Shown piece by piece: positions 1 through 4,208 of a stretch of DNA of 10,182 bases. The position numbers and the translations under genes are program-made. The first letter of the stretch is position 1. Each line of letters begins with the position of its first letter. The notes under the pieces are model-generated. The model saw only the letters and a list, made by a program, of their open reading frames with translations. It made no database searches and was not told the origin of the DNA. Origin of the DNA: an uncultured Bacilli bacterium (GTDB taxonomy: Bacteria; Bacillota_I; Bacilli_A; RF39; UBA660); contig CANQFO010000037.1 in the NCBI GenBank assembly GCA_947599755.1, positions 1-10,182 on the forward strand, in the 5' to 3' direction.

Positions 1-111
1 ATTGAAGATAATTATCCAAAATATGTTATTTCTCTTGATAAAATAGATTTATCTCGTGATGGTATTATTCATCTAAACTTAATTGATTTTTTATTAAGTG
101 AAGAGTTTTAA
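1..111 (+). CDS. C-terminal end of an AAA+ ATPase with DUF4143-type tail (partial, start outside window)
   Basis: The frame is open from base 1 and ends in TAA at 109-111, giving 36 residues. They include the stretches NYPKYVISLDKID and SRDGIIHLNLIDFLL. This wording (YPKYVISLD, then SRDGI and an IxxxFLL end) is the usual C-terminus of the widespread bacterial AAA_14/DUF4143 ATPases, in which an N-terminal P-loop ATPase is fused to a nuclease-fold-like domain. Those proteins are common in low-GC Bacillota, are often multicopy, and have no settled physiological role. The ATPase core is not visible, so the call rests on the tail only. No clear hairpin terminator follows. The next gene starts 188 bases downstream, too far to assume one operon. 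Confidence 0.65.
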   Translation: MEDNYPKYVISLDKIDLSRDGIIHLNLIDFLLSEEF

Positions 112-299
112 TTAAATAAAAAAAGCAATTTAAATAGAATCATGCTAATTACAAACTACATTTTGTGAAGATAAAAATATAGAAATAAGTTACAAATTTA
201 ACATACTAAATAATATTTAATTAACTTTACTCCAATTTAGAGCAAAGAACACATAGTAAAAGACAAAAAACTTATATATAAATGAATAAGAGGTAAAAT
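112..299. other. Intergenic region upstream of the DUF6602-like gene
   Basis: These 188 AT-rich bases hold no convincing ORF or hairpin. A TATAAA hexamer at 277-282 lies six bases before the AAGAGG ribosome binding site (288-293) of the next gene and could be a -10 element, but no good -35 lies 17 bases upstream. The 9-mer TACATTTTG at 157-165 recurs at 1191-1199, just beyond the next gene, so the two copies bracket it. Confidence 0.4.
157..165 (+). repeat. Left copy of 9-bp direct repeat TACATTTTG
   Basis: TACATTTTG occurs here and at 1191-1199 in the same orientation. The right copy lies four bases before the point where amidase homology begins. The pair could be a target-site duplication or recombination footprint around the DUF6602-like gene. 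In DNA this AT-rich a 9-mer match can arise by chance. Confidence 0.3.
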
Positions 300-1181
300 A
301 TGTATAAAAAACAAGTAAAAGAAAATCATTTGAATAGTGTTATAAAAAATCCAATTATGGATGCATTATACGAATATATAGATGATTTTAATTTAAAATT
401 TGGTGACACAAAGGAAACTTTTAAAAAAGCAAAATTATCTACTTCAGATAGAAAAGAAGAAATTGTTAAAGACTTTTTTGCAAGTTTTTTTCCAGTAGGT
501 TATGAATTTTCTAGAGGAGAAATTTTTGATTATTATAATATAAGTAATTCAATTGATTGTGTTATTAAAACACCAGAACATCCTAGATTAAAAACACCTA
601 TGCGTCCAGAAATAATTTTAGCTGAGGGTGTTTATGCAGCTATAGAGGTTAAACCAGATATATCTACGTTAACTGATAGAGGAGAATTTTATAGAGCACT
701 AAAACAGTGTAAAACTGTAAAAAAACTAAAAAGAAGTTTTACAAATTCTAAACTAGAAAATATGGATAAAACAAAAAGTTATCAAAAAATTCCATTTATA
801 ATTTTTTCAAAAAAATCTGCAGATATAGAAAAAACTTTGGAGTTTATAATTTCAAAAATTGAAAATAAAAAATTAAAATCAAATGAATTACCAGATATAA
901 TTTATTCTTTAGATGGTTGGTTAATATATCATACAACAAATATTAAAACATCTTTATTTCAACCTACGTTTATTCAAGAAAAAATACCAGAGGATAATAA
1001 AAATGTATTTATGTTATTTAAAGGAAATACTAATGATTTGCTTTGTATATTATTGCTAATATTATTTAAATTTCCTGGACACGGGTATGTATTAAATGAA
1101 TATATTGTAAATGAATATTTATTGCGATTATATAATGATGGAATAATCAACTTTTCAAGATCTATATGGTATGAAAAATAA
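300..1181 (+). CDS. DUF6602-like protein with PD-(D/E)XK nuclease-like core
   Basis: A 293-residue soluble protein. Residues about 50-145 resemble DUF6602: an R-E-x-I-V-x-D-F-F helix (51-60), a G-E-I turn (73-75), S-I-D-C-V-I (84-89) and A-E-G-V-Y-A-A-I-E-V-K (108-118). The spacing of Asp86 to Glu116-Val-Lys118 matches motifs II and III of the PD-(D/E)XK nuclease fold, and Gln136 in the following helix could complete the site. Nuclease activity is inferred from this pattern. No known DNA-binding domain is apparent; residues 160-293 contain beta-type segments (IPFIIFS, LDGWLIYH) and a hydrophobic helix near 247-258. The start is supported by AAGAGG at 288-293, six bases before ATG. The upstream AAA/DUF4143 gene is of accessory type and the next gene is a broken amidase, so this gene sits at the edge of a variable segment. 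A restriction or defence role is possible but unproven. Confidence 0.65.
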   Translation: MYKKQVKENHLNSVIKNPIMDALYEYIDDFNLKFGDTKETFKKAKLSTSDRKEEIVKDFFASFFPVGYEFSRGEIFDYYNISNSIDCVIKTPEHPRLKTPMRPEIILAEGVYAAIEVKPDISTLTDRGEFYRALKQCKTVKKLKRSFTNSKLENMDKTKSYQKIPFIIFSKKSADIEKTLEFIISKIENKKLKSNELPDIIYSLDGWLIYHTTNIKTSLFQPTFIQEKIPEDNKNVFMLFKGNTNDLLCILLLILFKFPGHGYVLNEYIVNEYLLRLYNDGIINFSRSIWYEK

Positions 1182-1190
1182 TTAAAAAAT

Positions 1191-1199
1191 TACATTTTG
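1191..1199 (+). repeat. Right copy of 9-bp direct repeat TACATTTTG, at the amidase breakpoint
   Basis: This is the same 9-mer as at 157-165. It overlaps an in-frame TGA (1198-1200) directly before the first codon of the amidase remnant at 1204. Its position exactly at the junction is the reason to list it; the length alone is not significant. Confidence 0.3.
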
Positions 1200-1203
1200 A
1201 CCT

Positions 1204-2166
1204 ATGCCAGGTGGCGAAGGTGCAGAAATAGTCTATTCTCTCAGAAACGATGATACATTAGCAAACCTAGCATTAAATAACATAGGAGAAGCAGGACAAA
1301 TAAAAAGGAAGGTATATCAACGTAGACTACCAGAAGATCCAAATCAAGATTATTATTTTATTTTAAGAGAAACTGCAAATACAGAACCACTTTTGGTAGA
1401 GTATGGATTTATTGACAATGAAAAAGATGCCCAAAAATTAAAAAACAATTTAAATGATTATGTAGAAGGAGTAGTCAAAGCAATTGCAGAGTATGCAAAT
1501 TTTCCATATTCTCCACCAAACATATCGGAAGAAGGATATTATACAGTTCAAAGAGGGGATACATTATATAAAATAGCAAGAAAATATAATACAACTGTAG
1601 AAGAACTAAAAAGAATCAATAATTTAACTTCCGATGAACTAAAAATTGGTCAAGTATTACAAATTTTTGAACAAGTGCCAACACAATCATATACAGTTCA
1701 AAGAGGAGATACCTTATATGGGATTGCCAATAAATATGGAATTACTGTAGAAGAGCTAAAACAATTAAACAATTTAAACAATAATACATTATATATTGGT
1801 CAAATATTAAACATACCCATTAAAGATAACAATATATTACCCGATGAAAATCCAATAGAAGAATATGAAATCTACGAAGTAGTTAAAGGAGATAGCTTAT
1901 GGTTAATTGCTAAACGTTATGGAATAACAGTAGATGATTTAATAAAACTGAACAATCTAACCACCTTAAATTTACAGATAGGAGATAAATTAAAAGTACC
2001 AAAAAAAGAAACAGAAAGAACATATATAGTAAAAAATGGAGATACACTATGGTCAATTGCCAAAAACAATAATATTTCTGTAGAAGAGTTAAAACAATTA
2101 AATAATTTAACATCAAATCTATTAACAATCGGTCAAACCTTAATAATTCCAATCAAAAGTTCCTAA
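1204..2166 (+). pseudogene. 5'-truncated N-acetylmuramoyl-L-alanine amidase (Amidase_3) with four LysM domains
   Basis: The intact family cleaves the lactyl amide bond between MurNAc and the stem peptide in peptidoglycan. Residues 1-100 are the C-terminal half of Amidase_3: GGEGAEIVYSLRNDDTLA, Y-Q-R-R-L-P at 38-43 and L-L-V-E-Y-G-F-I-D-N at 63-72, with Glu66 the likely catalytic glutamate. The N-terminal half, which carries the His/Glu/His zinc ligands, is absent. Homology starts in mid-domain at 1204, preceded immediately by in-frame TGA (1198-1200) and by TAA at 1183-1185, and no ribosome binding site precedes the ATG. Four LysM domains follow (about 111-155, 162-205, 222-266, 272-316) and look intact. 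I infer a gene remnant without amidase activity, cut by insertion or rearrangement to its left. A chimeric assembly join, or an N-terminal half elsewhere in the genome that recombines with this locus, cannot be excluded. Confidence 0.8.
1534..2151 (+). repeat. Four tandem LysM-coding repeats
   Basis: Four units encode LysM folds with the consensus Y-x-V-x-x-G-D-(T/S)-L-(Y/W)-x-I-A-x-x-(Y/N) followed by N-N-L and I-G-Q/D-x-L-x-(I/V). Units 1 and 2 are 150 bp apart and share ATACAGTTCAAAGAGG exactly (1541-1556 and 1691-1706). Units 2 and 4 share a nearly identical 31-base stretch (1747-1777 and 2080-2110). This suggests recent duplication or gene conversion between units. In intact proteins LysM units bind N-acetylglucosamine-containing glycan chains of the wall. 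Confidence 0.85.
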
Positions 2167-2181
2167 ACAGGATCTTTTTTT
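2155..2181 (+). terminator. Intrinsic terminator of the amidase gene
   Basis: AAAAGTTCC (2155-2163) pairs with GGATCTTTT (2170-2178) around a six-base loop, with one T-T mismatch. The 3' arm runs into a seven-T tract (2175-2181). The stop codon at 2164-2166 lies in the loop. Confidence 0.6.
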
Positions 2182-2234
2182 ATGGACAAAAAAGAAACAT
2201 TATGAAAAGAACTAATATTTTAAATAGTAAAAAA

Positions 2235-2278
2235 TGGTAAATTTTACCAATTAAATAGAAAAATGGTAAAATTTACCA
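2235..2278. repeat. Pair of 15-bp palindromes, TGGTAAA(T/A)TTTACCA
   Basis: TGGTAAATTTTACCA lies at 2235-2249 and TGGTAAAATTTACCA at 2264-2278. Each has seven-base perfect arms around one central base, and the two are exact reverse complements. They are 29 bp centre to centre, each preceded by TTAAATAG and an A-run, so the whole is an imperfect tandem duplication of a unit of about 29-31 bp. A one-base loop makes an RNA hairpin unlikely. The form is that of a dimeric DNA-binding protein site, but I cannot assign it to a known regulator, and no gene start lies nearby. Confidence 0.6.
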
Positions 2279-2340
2279 AAAAATAAATCCTGAAAATAAG
2301 CACTATAAAAAAATAAATTTTTACTTATATTTTTATCTCA

Positions 2341-2376
2341 AAACAAAAAAAGTGTATCTCTTTTAAGAAAATACAC
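2341..2376 (-). terminator. Intrinsic terminator of the thioredoxin-like gene
   Basis: Read on the minus strand, GTGTAT (2376-2371) pairs with ATACAC (2357-2352), possibly extended by imperfect pairs around an AT-rich loop. A T-rich run (complement of 2341-2351) follows. It lies about 40 bases past the stop codon of the minus-strand gene, the expected place. Confidence 0.55.
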
Positions 2377-2416
2377 AAAAATTAATGAATAAAAGTATCA
2401 TAAAAAATAGTAATAA

Positions 2417-2992
2417 TTATGAAACATTTTTTCGAGCATAAACAGCAAATGCACCAATACCAACACAAATAATAATTAATGAAAAGGTAATTAGAATATC
2501 TGCTACCAAATTATTATTTTCCTTTTTTTCAGAAGAAGTTGAATCTAAAAGCTTCATAATATCATAACGATCTTCAACATCCTTATCGTATTCAGATTTT
2601 ATTTCAGATAACATTTCTTCAGTATAATCTTCTGAAAACCCATTCCAAGATTTATTTCCAATAATGATGTAGGGAACACCTTCAGCTTTTTCATCACGTG
2701 CATCAGCAACTTTTTCCATCAAATCAGCATTGTCCTCATTTTTCCAAACCTCATAATCAACAAGAGTATAATATTGCCCATAATCAGCCTGAATACTATT
2801 AAACCACTCTTCAGCTTCTTCACAATGAGGACAACCATCACCTCGGAAAAAATAAATCTTAACACGATTATCTTCTTTTACTTCTGTTTCTGAATCACTA
2901 CTTTGTGCTTCCTCAGACCCCTCAGCAAAAGCACAAATTGGCAACAGTAAAATAATTGCTATTATGATGAATAAAATTTTAATTTTTTTCAT
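2417..2992 (-). CDS. Secreted, membrane-anchored thioredoxin-like protein (CPHC)
   Basis: A 191-residue protein. Residues 1-23 form a signal peptide (M-K-K-I-K, hydrophobic core, AFA cleavage motif at 21-23), followed by an acidic Ser/Glu-rich linker (24-42). A thioredoxin fold follows from about 43 to 135, with strand VKIYFFRGDG, active site C-P-H-C (54-57) and a cis-proline turn V-P-Y (106-108). A transmembrane helix lies at about 162-184, with a basic R-K tail. The predicted topology is an extracytoplasmic disulfide/thiol redox domain held by a C-terminal anchor. CPHC resembles the DsbA-type CPxC motif, so thiol oxidation or disulfide exchange on exported proteins is plausible; the direction is not provable here. 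The ATG at 2992 was chosen over one 20 codons upstream because AGGAGGT (3007-3001) precedes it at eight bases and it gives a proper signal peptide. The radical SAM gene lies upstream on the same strand. Confidence 0.8.
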   Translation of the reverse strand: MKKIKILFIIIAIILLLPICAFAEGSEEAQSSDSETEVKEDNRVKIYFFRGDGCPHCEEAEEWFNSIQADYGQYYTLVDYEVWKNEDNADLMEKVADARDEKAEGVPYIIIGNKSWNGFSEDYTEEMLSEIKSEYDKDVEDRYDIMKLLDSTSSEKKENNNLVADILITFSLIIICVGIGAFAVYARKNVS

Positions 2993-3000
2993 ATCAACAT

Positions 3001-3007
3001 ACCTCCT
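3001..3007 (-). promoter_or_regulatory. Ribosome binding site AGGAGGT that fixes the thioredoxin-like gene start
   Basis: AGGAGGT read on the minus strand lies eight bases upstream of the ATG at 2992. It rules out the longer open frame up to 3052, which would place a spurious hydrophobic stretch before the signal peptide. Confidence 0.75.
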
Positions 3008-3013
3008 AAACAA

Positions 3014-3022
3014 ATCATAACA
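3014..3022 (-). promoter_or_regulatory. Possible extended -10 promoter of the thioredoxin-like gene
   Basis: The minus strand reads TG-T-TATGAT (3022-3014), an extended -10 element. No good -35 is placed 17 bases upstream. The predicted start of transcription falls at the ribosome binding site, giving a very short leader. A chance match is possible in such AT-rich DNA. Confidence 0.3.
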
Positions 3023-3079
3023 CAAAATAAGAAAAAGATAAAATAAAACCAAGAAAAAAGAACAAATTTCATCAAATTT

Positions 3080-4003
3080 TCACGAATCCCAAGAATTTTG
3101 ATCAAGTAATAACTCTACTTTATGCAAATCAAAATCAGGAATAAAGCTTTGTAGAGCACAATCACCTTCCTGAATAAAAGCACATCTTACCCCTAAATCA
3201 TATGAATAATTAACAACCTCAGCATATTCATTATCAGTAAGAGTATGATTTAATTGTGGAAATTCCTGAATATGTTTAATAGGTGTATATTGATTCATAA
3301 TACTAATAAAAATATGATTTCCATAAGTTTGAAATAAATAAGAAATAATTTTTTTTGCATCATCAACATGACCAGGTAAAACAAGGACTCTAACAATAAC
3401 CCCCTTAATCATCAAATCCCCTTTTAATTGGATAGATCCAACCTGAGAAAACATCTCATCAATTGCCAATGAAGCAAAATGAAAATAATCCTTACAATGA
3501 GAATATTTTTTTGCTAAATCATCATCAAAATATTTCAAATCAGCCAAGTAAACATCCACTAATCCTTCCATCATTTGAATAGTAGAAACATTTTCATAAC
3601 TACTTGTATTATAGACAACAGGAATAAATAATTTCTTATTTTTAATTTTTCGAAGTACAGATGCAATTTGCGGAACATAGTGTGTCGGAGTAACTAGATT
3701 AATGTTGTGTGCACCTTCTTTTTGTAATTCTAAAAAAATAAAAGCTAACTGTTCTTCATTAAGAATTACTCCTTGATTAGAAATAGAAATTTCATGATTT
3801 TGACAAAAAATACACTTTAAATTACAGTGAGAAAAAAACACTGTACCACTCCCACGAGAACCAGAAAGGACAGGCTCCTCCCATTGATGTAGACGATAAT
3901 CAGCCACTTTAATTTGAGCAGAAGCACCACAAAAACCAAGTTCCTGATAACGATTAATAGAACAATTTCTAGGACATAATTTACATTTTTCTAACTCTTT
4001 CAT
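3080..4003 (-). CDS. Radical SAM protein of the PflX/PflA-like family (COG1313 type)
   Basis: A 307-residue protein. The radical SAM motif C-x3-C-x2-C is C60-N-L-K-C64-I-F-C67 and would bind a [4Fe-4S] cluster that cleaves S-adenosylmethionine. The N-terminus has a second cysteine set, C7-x2-C10-x3-C14 and C25, typical of the PflX branch annotated as putative pyruvate formate-lyase activating enzymes. Further family features are the G-S-R-G-S-G-T-V-F-F lead-in before the motif, N-L-V-T-P-T-H-Y-V near 102-110, and I-K-G-V-I-V-R-V-L-V-L-P-G-H followed by S-I-M-N-Q-Y-T-P. The real substrate of this branch is not established, and no pyruvate formate-lyase gene is nearby. The length is normal. GAGG at 4014-4011 precedes the ATG by seven bases. 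It ends in TGA (3082-3080), in the same frame as the downstream thioredoxin-like gene. Confidence 0.85.
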   Translation of the reverse strand: MKELEKCKLCPRNCSINRYQELGFCGASAQIKVADYRLHQWEEPVLSGSRGSGTVFFSHCNLKCIFCQNHEISISNQGVILNEEQLAFIFLELQKEGAHNINLVTPTHYVPQIASVLRKIKNKKLFIPVVYNTSSYENVSTIQMMEGLVDVYLADLKYFDDDLAKKYSHCKDYFHFASLAIDEMFSQVGSIQLKGDLMIKGVIVRVLVLPGHVDDAKKIISYLFQTYGNHIFISIMNQYTPIKHIQEFPQLNHTLTDNEYAEVVNYSYDLGVRCAFIQEGDCALQSFIPDFDLHKVELLLDQNSWDS

Positions 4004-4020
4004 AAAAAAACCTCATCCAT

Positions 4021-4052
4021 ATAATATCATAAAAAAAACAAAAAGTATTCAA
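4021..4052 (-). promoter_or_regulatory. Possible promoter of the radical SAM gene
   Basis: The minus strand has TTGAAT (4052-4047), then TATGAT (4031-4026, 15-base spacer) overlapping TG-A-TATTAT (4029-4021), an extended -10. Either would start transcription within about 20 bases of the ATG. The non-standard spacing keeps confidence low. Confidence 0.35.
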
Positions 4053-4186
4053 GTAAAAACATAATCAAAAAATAATATTAAATGAAAAGTTAAATAGGAC
4101 ACATCATTTTTTAATGTTCAAAAAATAAATGAAATAATAGCAAAGATTAAAGTAGTCCAATAGGCATAGAAAAAGAAAAAAAAACA

Positions 4187-4203
4187 TATAGTTCACTAGG
4201 AGG
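4187..4203 (+). promoter_or_regulatory. Possible -10 element and ribosome binding site of the Ca2+ ATPase gene
   Basis: TATAGT (4187-4192) is followed five bases later by a perfect AGGAGG (4198-4203), itself five bases before the ATG at 4209. The ribosome binding site is strong. The -10 call is weak because no -35-like hexamer lies 17 bases upstream. The divergent intergenic region 4004-4208 shows no recognisable riboswitch. Confidence 0.35.
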
Positions 4204-4208
4204 AATAT

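Larger units (their letters stand above)
2167..2416. other. Intergenic region between convergent genes
   Basis: These 250 bases separate the 3' ends of the amidase remnant (plus) and the thioredoxin-like gene (minus). They hold the tail of the plus-strand terminator, two 15-bp palindromes (2235-2278) and a minus-strand terminator (2341-2376). A 12-codon ORF at 2202-2240 has no ribosome binding site and is not called. No promoter is expected here from the gene layout, which makes the palindromes harder to explain. Confidence 0.6.

Noticed and set aside
1198..1200. TGA read as Trp (alternative code) to extend the amidase upstream
   Set aside because: TAA at 1183-1185 closes the frame anyway, Trp is TGG throughout, and no ORF has internal TGA.
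1534..2151. CRISPR-like repeat array
   Set aside because: The repetition is the protein-coding LysM periodicity, with no constant repeats or unique spacers.
1910..2152. Minus-strand open frame opposite the LysM region
   Set aside because: Low-complexity Leu/Phe/Tyr-rich translation lying wholly opposite a strong coding frame.
2202..2240. 12-codon ORF that could be a leader peptide
   Set aside because: No ribosome binding site, no downstream gene on that strand, and it lies after a terminator.
4004..4208. Riboswitch or metal-responsive leader before the Ca2+ ATPase
   Set aside because: No conserved riboswitch core or stable hairpin is visible.
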